NCBI RefSeq assembly: GCF_001613145.1
Contig: NZ_BDBU01000025.1
Location: forward strand, 1-64,000
Reading direction: 5' to 3'
Source of the DNA: Nocardia jejuensis NBRC 103114
GTDB taxonomy: Bacteria; Actinomycetota; Actinomycetes; Mycobacteriales; Mycobacteriaceae
DNA length: 64,000 bases
Positions 8,611-16,183 of this stretch are shown in pieces. Both the position numbers and the translations under genes were made by a program. Every line of letters begins with the position of its first letter. The first letter of the stretch is position 1. Under the pieces are notes generated by a model. That model was not told the DNA's origin and ran no database searches. It saw only the letters and a program-made list of their open reading frames with translations.

Positions 8611-9489
8611 CTACTTCCCCGTCGGTCCGAAGCGTTCGGTTCTGATCATGGCCGGGTCGTGTCCGGCGGATACCAGTGCGGCGGCGGCGAATTCGACGAA
8701 CGGCGTCGGGCCGCAGACGTAGCAGGTGACCTCCGAGCCGGGCGGCAGCGACCACTGCGCGATCTCCTCGGCCGTGAGCCGCTGCGCCGGGCGCTCGAAT
8801 CCCGGTGGGGCGCTGCGGGTGTAGGCCAGGAAGACATCGATGCCATCGGGCCCCGACTCGGCGAGGTGAACCGGCCCGCCGGATCCGGGGGTTGTCCCAC
8901 GGCTGCTCTCGCCGACGAGAATCGCACTGTCGACAGCGGCCCTGTCGGCCGGGGCCGCGCTGCCGATCAGCCGTGCCGACTCGGTGCCGATAGCGCTCGA
9001 GGCGGACCCGGGCGAGGCGGTCAGTTCCTCGCGGTAGTACAGATCCTCCGGATCGCGCAGGGAGTAGATCACTCGGAACGGGTTGGGGGCGGCGGACTTT
9101 CGGCGGGCTCGCAGCATGGCGACGAGCGGGACGATGCCGGAGCCGCCCGCGATGAGGACGGCTGGACCACCGCGGTCGGGGCGCCAGACGAACCAGCCGC
9201 CGACCGGGCCTCGGACTTCGATGCTCGCGCCGATCGGGAGGCCGTCGACGAGGTAGCCCGAGACTTCCCCGTCGGGGACGCGCTGGACGGTGAGTTCGAT
9301 GAGGTCGCCGTCGGCCGGTGCGGCGAGGGAGTAGCTGCGTTCGGCGTGATAGCCGTCGGGGGCGGTGAGGCGCACGTCCATGTGCTGGCCGGGGAGGTGC
9401 CCGGGCCAGGCGGGGACGCGCAGGGTGAGGGTGCGGGCGGAGGGGGTTTCGAAGCGGGCGGCGACGAGTTCGGCGGGCTGCCAGCGCAT
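8611..9489 (-). CDS. FAD/NAD(P)-binding ferredoxin-reductase-type oxidoreductase
   Basis: A 292-aa flavoprotein reductase. An FAD-binding barrel with RSYSLA (the R-x-Y-S flavin motif) is followed by an NAD(P)-binding domain with GGSGIVPLVAMLR and the C-terminal CGPTPFVE. No 2Fe-2S domain is attached. An insertion of about 60 residues rich in Ser/Gly/Ala lies between the nucleotide-binding motifs. The start overlaps the stop of the molybdenum oxidoreductase gene by one base (TGATG), so they are translationally coupled. It probably passes electrons from NAD(P)H to that partner, but this is inference. Confidence 0.88.
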   Translation of the reverse strand: MRWQPAELVAARFETPSARTLTLRVPAWPGHLPGQHMDVRLTAPDGYHAERSYSLAAPADGDLIELTVQRVPDGEVSGYLVDGLPIGASIEVRGPVGGWFVWRPDRGGPAVLIAGGSGIVPLVAMLRARRKSAAPNPFRVIYSLRDPEDLYYREELTASPGSASSAIGTESARLIGSAAPADRAAVDSAILVGESSRGTTPGSGGPVHLAESGPDGIDVFLAYTRSAPPGFERPAQRLTAEEIAQWSLPPGSEVTCYVCGPTPFVEFAAAALVSAGHDPAMIRTERFGPTGK

Positions 9490-10088
9490 CAGTCGCCCTG
9501 GTAGCGCTGCTCGCGCCACGGGTCGCCGTAGCTGTGATAGCCGGCGGCCTCCCAGAATCCGGGCTCGTCCTGGTCCAGGAGGCGAATGCTCTTGACCCAC
9601 TTGGCCGATTTCCAGAAGTACAGGTGCGGGACCAGCAGGCGAGCGGGGCCGCCGTGTTCGGGATGCAGGTCCTGGCCGTCGAAGGTGTGCACGATCCAGG
9701 CTTTGCCGTCGGTGAGGTCCTCGAGCGGCAGGTTGGTGGTGTAGCCGCCGTAGCTGGTGATCATCGCGTATTCGGCCTGGGTGTCGACGTTCTCGAGGAG
9801 GTCGTCGAGCGAGACGCCCTGCCAGTCGGTGTCGAGTTTGGACCAGCGGGTCACACAGTGGATGTCCACGTGCGGGCGCGACTGCGGCAGCGACATGAAT
9901 TGCGGCCAGCTCCAGCTGTACTGGCGGCCCGATTCATCGGTGACCGAGAACTGCCAGCGGTTCAGGTCGACCGTGGGCGTCGGCCCGGTCGAGAGCACCG
10001 GGAAATCCTCGGTCAGGTATTGGCCGGGTGGTAGCCGGTCGCTCTTCGGGCGTGGTCTGCCCTGGAACCCGGGCGAAAAAACACTCAT
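9489..10088 (-). CDS. Sulfite-oxidase-like molybdopterin oxidoreductase
   Basis: A 199-aa single-domain protein of the oxidoreductase molybdopterin-binding family (PF00174), similar in size to MsrP/YedY-type catalytic subunits. The likely molybdenum-ligating cysteine is in IHCVTRWSKLDTDW. Other family blocks are GGYTTNLPLEDL and PARLLVPHLYFWKSAKWV. There is no Tat signal, so it should be cytoplasmic. The ATG at 10088 has a strong GGAGGGAG upstream. It heads a three-gene unit with an FAD/NAD reductase and a zinc-ribbon protein. The substrate cannot be told from the sequence. Confidence 0.88.
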   Translation of the reverse strand: MSVFSPGFQGRPRPKSDRLPPGQYLTEDFPVLSTGPTPTVDLNRWQFSVTDESGRQYSWSWPQFMSLPQSRPHVDIHCVTRWSKLDTDWQGVSLDDLLENVDTQAEYAMITSYGGYTTNLPLEDLTDGKAWIVHTFDGQDLHPEHGGPARLLVPHLYFWKSAKWVKSIRLLDQDEPGFWEAAGYHSYGDPWREQRYQGD

Positions 10089-10210
10089 CCGATCGCTCCC
10101 TCCGACTCAACGGCAGGCGTCCGATCGACACGGGCACCCGATCGGAACTGGGAGTCAGACTACGCCGCAACCTCGGATAACGGGCGATTGCGGCAGGGGC
10201 ATCCGGATGC

Positions 10211-11137
10211 TCAGCCGACGTGGCGGCCCAGGAAGCGCACCACGTCGGGAGTGACCGTGCGCCAATACTCCTCGGTGTGCGCACCGGGGCTGACCTGGCC
10301 GACCTCCAGCCGCGCCGAGCCGATGAACTGCCGGCAGCCCTCGATGAACCGATCGTGATCGCCCACCCACAGGCCCGTCGGGGACGGCCCGAGCTTGTCG
10401 ATATTGCGCAGCGGATCCAGCGAGGTCCACTGCTCCTGGTCGGTGAAGGCATTGCGCTTGGACATTTCCGACCAGTTGGTGATCAGGCCGGGTGAGATGG
10501 TCGCGATGGCGTTGGCCGGACGTCCGCGCTCGGTGCGGCGGCGCCCGTACAGCAGCGCGCCGAACCCGCCCATGGAGACACCGGTGCAGGCGAACGGTTC
10601 GCCGCCCGGTCCGCCGAGCCCGCGCGCGGCCAGCCAGCCGGGGGCCTCGTCCAGCAGCATGCTCATCGGATCGTCACCGGAGTAGTGCTCGTGCCAGTAG
10701 TTGTCGCCGCCGTCGACCGCGAGGAAGCCGAACGCGGGGACCAGCCGGGTCGCGACCGCGGCGGCCAGGATGTCGGCGAGCCCGCCGACCGCGGCATTGC
10801 GCGCGTTCCCGTGCAGACCGTGCAGCATCAGCGACATGGGCAGCCCCTGGGTGGGCACGCCCGGCGGCAGGATGGTGACGATGTCCACCTCGCGCGAGCG
10901 AGCCGCGGAGTACACCCGTTCGGTGCGGATCAGCGGCTCGATGCCGATGGAGGCCGGCGCGACCCCGTTCGGAAGTCGATCACCGTGCAGGGTCCGCGAC
11001 ACACCGTCCGTACCGGGAGTGGCGTTGACGCCCGCACTCACCGCCGCTCCGGCCGCGACCAGGCCCAGCAGGCCTGTGGACGCCAGCAATGACCGACGGC
11101 CGATCTTTCGAACGGTCGCGCGGTGTTCCTGGTCCAT
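10211..11137 (-). CDS. Secreted esterase, Tat-type signal (antigen-85-like fold)
   Basis: A 308-aa exported serine hydrolase of the PF00756 esterase/mycolyltransferase superfamily. The N terminus carries a twin-arginine motif, RRSLLASTGLLGLVAAG, followed by a hydrophobic run and AGVNA as a likely cleavage region. The nucleophile is in CTGVSMGGFGALLYG and a late His in GAHTEEYWR could complete the triad. The Ag85 mycolyltransferases share this fold, but I see no specific Ag85 signature, so it is better called an esterase. The start is supported by GGAGG ten bases upstream. It stands alone between two other transcription units. Confidence 0.83.
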   Translation of the reverse strand: MDQEHRATVRKIGRRSLLASTGLLGLVAAGAAVSAGVNATPGTDGVSRTLHGDRLPNGVAPASIGIEPLIRTERVYSAARSREVDIVTILPPGVPTQGLPMSLMLHGLHGNARNAAVGGLADILAAAVATRLVPAFGFLAVDGGDNYWHEHYSGDDPMSMLLDEAPGWLAARGLGGPGGEPFACTGVSMGGFGALLYGRRRTERGRPANAIATISPGLITNWSEMSKRNAFTDQEQWTSLDPLRNIDKLGPSPTGLWVGDHDRFIEGCRQFIGSARLEVGQVSPGAHTEEYWRTVTPDVVRFLGRHVG

Positions 11138-11406
11138 GGATCCTCCATCAGCACATCAACAGCTATCCCTCATCACGAGCGCATACGCTGCACGACGAAG
11201 AACGGCCGCCACGATACCGATCGAAAGCAACACAGGGTGAACGTTCGGCAACATCTGGCACCAGGGTGCACAAGCGCACCATGGGTAATCGACATCGAAC
11301 CCATGATCGTTATAGATGGCGACTATTGGAATCCCGACGCGCCGAATTACGGGCATCGATATGGATGCCCGGAAGTAACCGGATCACAGGTCCGGACGAG
11401 TGCGGA

Positions 11407-11937
11407 TCAGCGGCTGCGAACCAGGCCGGTGCCGGTGGCGCGGTCGTGCATGCCACGGCCGTCGGCATCGGTGAACAGGGCCGGAACCACGAAGACCAGG
11501 ATGGCCTGACGAGCGAGCGCCCGGACGAAACCGACCGGCGCCGCGATATCGACCCGCGCGACCCTCAGTTTCAGGAAGTACTGGCCCGGTGTGAAGCCGA
11601 ACAGCGTCACCGCGCCGACCCCGAGCACGAACCAGACCAGCAGGGTCGGCGTGGACAACGAGCCCATCACGACCACGAAGTTCGAGGGCGGCTGCTGACC
11701 GGGGGCGAGATCCATCTTGGAGATGATCCTGTCCGCATCCGGCCGCACGATGATCGCGGCCAGACCGATCGAAATGAACCAGTCGACCACCAGCGCCGCG
11801 ATCCGGCGGGCCATCGGAACGAGCGCGCCGACACCCGCTTTGGGGAGTCCGAGATCCTTGCCGGGATAGTCACCGGGCGATGCTTCTCCGGGATCACCGT
11901 TCGGTCCGGACAGCCAGGAACCGGTCATGCGCGCCAT
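11407..11937 (-). CDS. RDD family membrane protein
   Basis: A 176-aa RDD-family integral membrane protein. ARRIAALVVDWFISIGLAAI contains the family Arg and Asp in the first helix. A second helix (LLVWFVLGVGAVTLFGF) precedes TPGQYFLKLRVARVD, and a final helix follows (LARQAILVFVVPALF). The first 40 residues are Gly/Pro-rich. It is equivalent to Rv2219A and is divergent from glnA1, sharing a 393-base intergenic region. RDD proteins are of uncertain function; transport has been proposed for some. Confidence 0.88.
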   Translation of the reverse strand: MARMTGSWLSGPNGDPGEASPGDYPGKDLGLPKAGVGALVPMARRIAALVVDWFISIGLAAIIVRPDADRIISKMDLAPGQQPPSNFVVVMGSLSTPTLLVWFVLGVGAVTLFGFTPGQYFLKLRVARVDIAAPVGFVRALARQAILVFVVPALFTDADGRGMHDRATGTGLVRSR

Positions 11938-12218
11938 GAACCCAGCTTATGCGTCCGGTTTTCCGGCCTTCCGCACCCCATGCGGGACGTGACGCGCGCA
12001 ACCCTCCAGCGTCTCGAGTTGCCGAGCGGGTGCGGATTGGTGAGGATTCTCACCAACACGCGCCGTCAGGGTGTGAGAGCCCTGTTTTTTCGGCGTCGCG
12101 GTGGTCCGTTCCGTGTGGTCAGTGGCAGGATATCGGTGCTGGTCGAGCAACACTCGACTGTCGAAATGGTGGCTCCGAGACCCCGGGGGCACCGCCGAAC
12201 CCCCGGCCAGCTGTACGT

Positions 12219-12256
12219 GTAACACTGGCGAAACACAGCCTTGATTGCGAGGAAAC
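12219..12256 (+). promoter_or_regulatory. GlnR-type operator upstream of glnA1
   Basis: Four half-sites at exact 11-base intervals: GTAAC, 6 bases, GAAAC, 6 bases, TTGAT, 6 bases, GAAAC. This matches the actinobacterial GlnR box (gTnAC-n6-GaAAC repeated), with the third half-site degenerate. It lies 75 bases before the glnA1 start. GlnR activates or represses nitrogen genes in Nocardia, Streptomyces and mycobacteria according to nitrogen supply. The site therefore places glnA1 under nitrogen control. Strength and sign of regulation are not readable from sequence. Confidence 0.75.
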
Positions 12257-12330
12257 ACCGCGTCCATAGCGTCTGGACGCGACGAACCCATGCGATAACC
12301 GGCTGGGAACCGATCCGTAAGGAGTACTAA

Positions 12331-13767
12331 GTGGCGTTCAGCACGGCCGACGAGGTCATCAAGTTCCTCAAGGAGGAGGAGGTCGAATACGTCGATATTC
12401 GCTTCACCGACCTCCCCGGTGTGCAGCAGCACTTCTCGATCCCGGCGAAGGCTTTCACGGCCGACCTGGCTGAAGAGGGCCTCGCGTTCGACGGTTCGTC
12501 CGTCCGCGGCTTCCAGTCGATCGATGAGTCGGACATGCTGCTGCTGCCCGACTTCAGCACTGCGCGGATCGATCCCTTCCGGGCCGCGAAGACGCTGAAC
12601 CTGAACTTCTTCGTCCACGACCCGTTCACTCGTGAGGCCTACTCCCGCGACCCGCGCAACATCGCGCGCAAGGCGGAGGAGTACTTGAAGTCGACCGGTA
12701 TCGCCGACACCTGCTACATCGGCGCCGAGGCGGAGTTCTACATCTTCGACTCGATCCGTTACGACTCGGCCATGAACGGCGCCTTCTACGAGATCGATTC
12801 GATCTCCGGCTCCTGGAACACCGGCGCGGAGTACAACGCCGACGGCACCCCGAACCGTGGCTACAAGGTTCGCAACAAGGGTGGTTACTTCCCCGTCGCG
12901 CCGTACGACCACTACGTCGACCTGCGCGACACCATCTCGACCAACCTGCAGAACGCGGGCTTCGAGCTGGAGCGCGGCCACCACGAGGTCGGCACCGCCG
13001 GTCAGGCCGAGATCAACTACAAGTTCAACAGCCTGCTCGGTGCGGCTGATGACCTGCAGCTGTTCAAGTACATCGTGAAGAACACCGCCTGGGCGCAGGG
13101 CAAGACCGTCACCTTCATGCCGAAGCCCCTCTTCGGCGACAACGGCTCGGGCATGCACGCCCACATGTCGCTGTGGAAGGACGGCAAGCCGCTGTTCCAC
13201 GACGAGGCCGGCTACGCGGGTCTGTCGGACATCGCGCGTCACTACATCGGCGGCATCCTGCACCACGCCCCGTCGCTGCTGGCGTTCACCAACCCGACCG
13301 TCAACTCGTACCACCGCCTGGTGCCGGGCTACGAAGCCCCCATCAACCTGGTGTACTCGCAGCGCAACCGCTCGGCTGCCGTGCGTATCCCGATCACCGG
13401 CTCGAACCCGAAGGCCAAGCGCATCGAGTTCCGCGCGCCTGACTCCTCGGGTAACCCGTACCTGGCCTTCGCGGCCATGCTGATGGCCGGCATCGACGGC
13501 ATCAAGAAGAAGATCGAGCCGCTCGCTCCGGTCGACAAGGACCTCTACGAGCTGCCGCCCGAGGAGGCCAAGAACATCCCGCAGGCCCCCACCTCGCTGG
13601 CCTCGGTCATCGATCGCCTCGAGGAAGACCACGAGTACCTCACCGAGGGCGGCGTGTTCACCCCCGACCTGATCGAGACCTGGATCGACATCAAGCGCAG
13701 CCAGGAGATCGCCCCGATCAACCTGCGCCCGCACCCGTACGAGTTCGAGCTGTACTTCGACGTGTAA
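12331..13767 (+). CDS. glnA1: Glutamine synthetase type I (GlnA1)
   Basis: A 478-aa type I-beta glutamine synthetase, which condenses glutamate and ammonia at the cost of ATP and forms dodecamers. Signatures are FDGSSVRGFQ (beta-Grasp region), the ATP-site block KPLFGDNGSGMHAHMS and RIPITGSNPKAKRIEFR. The adenylylation loop is DLYELPPEEAKN, whose Tyr is the target of GlnE, encoded about 16 kb downstream in this window. The GTG at 12331 follows a strong TAAGGAG. The gene is monocistronic: a GlnR-type operator lies upstream and a 21-bp terminator downstream. Confidence 0.98.
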   Translation: MAFSTADEVIKFLKEEEVEYVDIRFTDLPGVQQHFSIPAKAFTADLAEEGLAFDGSSVRGFQSIDESDMLLLPDFSTARIDPFRAAKTLNLNFFVHDPFTREAYSRDPRNIARKAEEYLKSTGIADTCYIGAEAEFYIFDSIRYDSAMNGAFYEIDSISGSWNTGAEYNADGTPNRGYKVRNKGGYFPVAPYDHYVDLRDTISTNLQNAGFELERGHHEVGTAGQAEINYKFNSLLGAADDLQLFKYIVKNTAWAQGKTVTFMPKPLFGDNGSGMHAHMSLWKDGKPLFHDEAGYAGLSDIARHYIGGILHHAPSLLAFTNPTVNSYHRLVPGYEAPINLVYSQRNRSAAVRIPITGSNPKAKRIEFRAPDSSGNPYLAFAAMLMAGIDGIKKKIEPLAPVDKDLYELPPEEAKNIPQAPTSLASVIDRLEEDHEYLTEGGVFTPDLIETWIDIKRSQEIAPINLRPHPYEFELYFDV

Positions 13768-13821
13768 GCCCGACCTGCATGTGCGGCCTGATCACCAGGC
13801 CGTCGGTACGCAGAAGTCGAT

Positions 13822-13873
13822 AACGAAGCGGCGGTGACCATTGTTCGAAATGGTCACCGCCGCTTCGTTTTTT
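13822..13873 (+). terminator. Strong intrinsic terminator after glnA1
   Basis: A perfect 21-bp stem (13822-13842 with 13849-13869), a 6-base loop and a run of six Ts (13868-13873). It begins 54 bases after the glnA1 stop and isolates glnA1 from the acetyltransferase gene that follows. Confidence 0.92.
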
Positions 13874-13949
13874 CCGCGACCGCGATAACGGGTATCGGTC
13901 TGGATAGAAATCGTTTGTCCGATCGAGTCCGGTGGAATGTACTGCGGGT

Positions 13950-14408
13950 ATGACGTTTTTCTCCCCTGCCGTGCGTGTCGCCACCGTTGATGATCTGGAC
14001 GCGGTGACGGCGTTGGCTTTTTCGTTCTACACCGAAGACGGCGTCGTCAGCGATGAACGGGCGCTGGGTGCGAATCTCGCGGTGTTGCTGGCCGCGCCCG
14101 GGGTGCGGGTCGCCGTCGTGGATTCGGGAGAAGGGCTGCTCGGCTACGCCCTCACCAGTACCGGATTCGGTCTGGAGAGCGGGCCGATCGCCGTGCTCGA
14201 CGACCTTTTCGTGCTGCCCGCGGAGCGGCGGCGCGGGCTGGCGGGGCGGCTCATCGACGACAGTGCCGCCTGGGCGCGCGAGCGCGGCTGCCCATCGCTG
14301 GAGTTGGTCGTGGCGCCGAACGGTCGCGACGTCGGACATCTGTTCGCCTACTACCTCGCGCGCGGTTTCCACGACGACGGCCGTCGCCTGCTGAGCAGGC
14401 AACTCTGA
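13950..14408 (+). CDS. GNAT family N-acetyltransferase
   Basis: A 152-aa single-domain GNAT protein. RVATVDDLDAVTAL opens the fold, DDLFVLPAERRRGLAGRLID is the acetyl-CoA-binding loop (the R-x-x-G/A variant), and GHLFAYYLARGF is the usual C-terminal helix. Nothing indicates the substrate. I chose the ATG at 13950 because the domain begins within a few residues. An in-frame GTG at 13932 would add six residues. It stands alone after the glnA1 terminator. Confidence 0.78.
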   Translation: MTFFSPAVRVATVDDLDAVTALAFSFYTEDGVVSDERALGANLAVLLAAPGVRVAVVDSGEGLLGYALTSTGFGLESGPIAVLDDLFVLPAERRRGLAGRLIDDSAAWARERGCPSLELVVAPNGRDVGHLFAYYLARGFHDDGRRLLSRQL

Positions 14409-14635
14409 GCGGAATATGTGAGTTCGCGGGAGGATTGCCCCGGGGGCCGGTTTCTGATATCCATATTTCTGATCCGCATATGTCGGGGTGGAATTCGGTT
14501 GGGGCGGAAGGGAAAACGCTCTCGGGGCGGATGTCCAGGGGTGGTCCTGGTGGGCGGGTGGAGAGTCTTCGTGGGTGGGACGGTTCACAGGTTGCGGGGG
14601 TTGTGTGAACGGGTGCTTACCTACTGTCTCGGGCC

Positions 14636-15544
14636 ATGAAGGTCAATTCATTTGCACGGGTTAAATTTTCGATTCTGACAATGGCGGTGGCCGCGGTCGC
14701 GGTGTGCGGAGGGACGACGGCGACGGTGGCTTCCGCCGATCCGGCGGGCCTGGCGGCGGCCGGGACGAAGATCGAGTTGCAGGGGGCGGTGAACGTCCGG
14801 GATCTGGGCGGGTATCGCACCTACGACGGGGAGAAGATCAAGGCCGGGAAGGTGATTCGGGCGGACGCGCTGGGGAAGTTGACCGATGCGGACGTGCAGA
14901 AGCTCGGGACGCTGAAGGTGCAGTCGGTGATCGATTTCCGGACGCCGCTCGAGGTGCAGGTCCTGGGGGCGGACCGGTTGCCGTCGGGAGTCAGCGCGGT
15001 GTCCCGCACGATCGACGACACCGGGATGTTCGCCAAGATGAATCAGGCGATCGGGTCGAAGGATCCGGCGCAGCAGCAGGCATTGCTGGGGGACGGCAAG
15101 GCCGAGCAGATCATGGCGGACATGTACCGCAGCTTCATGAACGCGGACTCGCTGTCCAAGTTCGGGCAGACCGCGCGGGATCTTGCGGAGACGAAGAACG
15201 CGACCCTGTTCCACTGCACCGCGGGCAAGGATCGCACCGGCTGGATGTCGTACGTCCTGCTGCGGGCGGTCGGCGTGCCGGAAACCACCGCGCGCCAGGA
15301 TTATCTGCTGTCCAACCAGTACCGGGCGGCCGCGGACAAGGCACTGCGCGATCAGCTGAAAGCCGGTGGGATCATGCAGAACCCGGACCTGCTCATTCCG
15401 CTGCAGGAGGTGCGCGATGACTATCTCGACGCCGCCGTGCAGGCGATGGAGGACAAGTACGGCGACTTCGGCAAGTTCCTCACCAAAGGGCTCGGCCTGG
15501 ACGCGGGAACCATTCTGAAGCTGCGCAAGAACCTGGTCAGCTGA
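14636..15544 (+). CDS. Secreted tyrosine/lipid phosphatase (PtpB-like)
   Basis: A 302-aa exported phosphatase. Residues 1-35 form a Sec signal peptide (Lys/Arg start, hydrophobic core, ASA cleavage region). NVRDLGGYRT matches the conserved opening of PF13350 phosphatases. The P-loop is HCTAGKDRTGW, and the Lys after Gly is typical of phosphatases with phosphotyrosine and phosphoinositide activity such as M. tuberculosis PtpB. PtpB itself lacks a signal peptide. The 227-base gap upstream is comparatively AT-rich and probably holds the promoter, but I cannot assign boxes with confidence. Confidence 0.86.
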   Translation: MKVNSFARVKFSILTMAVAAVAVCGGTTATVASADPAGLAAAGTKIELQGAVNVRDLGGYRTYDGEKIKAGKVIRADALGKLTDADVQKLGTLKVQSVIDFRTPLEVQVLGADRLPSGVSAVSRTIDDTGMFAKMNQAIGSKDPAQQQALLGDGKAEQIMADMYRSFMNADSLSKFGQTARDLAETKNATLFHCTAGKDRTGWMSYVLLRAVGVPETTARQDYLLSNQYRAAADKALRDQLKAGGIMQNPDLLIPLQEVRDDYLDAAVQAMEDKYGDFGKFLTKGLGLDAGTILKLRKNLVS

Positions 15545-15600
15545 ATTCGACGCACCTGACAATTCGGCTCAACTGACAACTCGACTCACCTGACAACTTG
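15542..15600 (+). repeat. Three-and-a-half copies of a 17-bp tandem repeat
   Basis: Immediately after the phosphatase stop codon, a unit close to tgacaactcgactcacc occurs at 15557-15573 and 15574-15590. A partial copy lies at 15591-15600 and a degenerate 15-base copy at 15542-15556. The array abuts a hairpin and may simply be replication slippage in a 3' untranslated region. Confidence 0.75.
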
Positions 15601-15613
15601 CCGGAGGAAGTCG

Positions 15614-15647
15614 GCGGGCCCCGGCACGGAACCGTGCCGGGGCCCGC
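15614..15647 (+). terminator. GC-rich hairpin after the phosphatase gene
   Basis: A perfect 16-bp inverted repeat (15614-15629 and 15632-15647) separated by two bases. It has no T run. It may terminate the phosphatase transcript or the convergent small gene at 15707. Confidence 0.6.
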
Positions 15648-15706
15648 TCGATCCGCGGGAGTCGCGACGGCATCGACCGGCGACCATCGCGACTCCTGCG
15701 AATCAG

Positions 15707-15871
15707 CTATCTCGAAGCGGTGCCGAGGACCGCGGTCGGGGCGTACCCGGCCAGTCGTCGGGCCCGCTCGTCCGGGGTGTAGGTATGGCGCGCTACGAAT
15801 TCACGTAGGTGGTCTCGCACCGCAACGAACACCGTGGGCGAGCGAACGAAACTCGCCGACATCACGCTCAT
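15707..15871 (-). CDS. Small hypothetical protein, 54 aa
   Basis: A short reading frame, MSVMSASFVRSPTVFVAV..., ending ...TAVLGTASR. Evidence that it is real: an ATG with GGGAG five bases upstream, strong GC bias at third codon positions, and a position opposite the DUF2236 gene across a 312-base region with two inverted repeats. It has a short hydrophobic patch (TVFVAV), a charged centre (RDHLREFVARH) and a TPDERARRL stretch. There is no signal peptide or cysteine. I do not recognise the family. It could be regulated together with the DUF2236 gene, but that is inference. Confidence 0.6.
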   Translation of the reverse strand: MSVMSASFVRSPTVFVAVRDHLREFVARHTYTPDERARRLAGYAPTAVLGTASR

Positions 15872-15903
15872 GTGCACTCCCGTTCGCTGTCACACAGCAC
15901 CTG

Positions 15904-15925
15904 ATTCAACAGTGTTCCGTTGAAT
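15904..15925. promoter_or_regulatory. Inverted repeat, candidate operator
   Basis: Perfect 7-bp arms attcaac and gttgaat with an 8-base spacer, just upstream of the 54-aa gene (minus strand) and in the region shared with the DUF2236 gene (plus strand). Its size suits a dimeric repressor of TetR or MarR type. The binding protein is unknown. Confidence 0.4.
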
Positions 15926-16107
15926 TATGTTGTGCTGGTTACTTGTTCGTGACGGTCAACCGCACGCTGCCTACAGCACACCGCAGCGGCCTCCGCCGAA
16001 CAAGATCTGGGGTATCGGATTTACGGAACTTTTCCGGGCGAATACCCACCTCGAGCGGGTTGTCCCGTCCCGCGCGATCGGTGTGAGGGTTGCCACTCGT
16101 CGGAGAT

Positions 16108-16138
16108 GATGAGAAGATTTACAAGTAATTCTCTCATC
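16108..16138. promoter_or_regulatory. Inverted repeat before the DUF2236 gene
   Basis: Arms gatgaga and tctcatc, seven bases each, separated by 17 bases and ending 45 bases before the DUF2236 start. The spacing would let the arms flank promoter elements. This is a candidate operator only. Confidence 0.35.
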
Positions 16139-16183
16139 GTGTCGTTGCCGGGTTCCGGCAGCCTGTGATCAAAGGAGATCACC

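Noticed and set aside
11138..11406. Protein-like fragment in a relatively AT-rich stretch (…MIVIDGDYWNPDAPNYG…)
   Set aside because: It lacks a start signal and runs on into the antisense of the RDD gene. A 66-codon minus-strand frame over the same bases is equally unsupported. It may be a remnant, but I cannot show it.
15598..16086. 162-codon plus-strand frame after the phosphatase
   Set aside because: It crosses a hairpin and is antisense to the better-signalled 54-aa gene; its composition is not protein-like.
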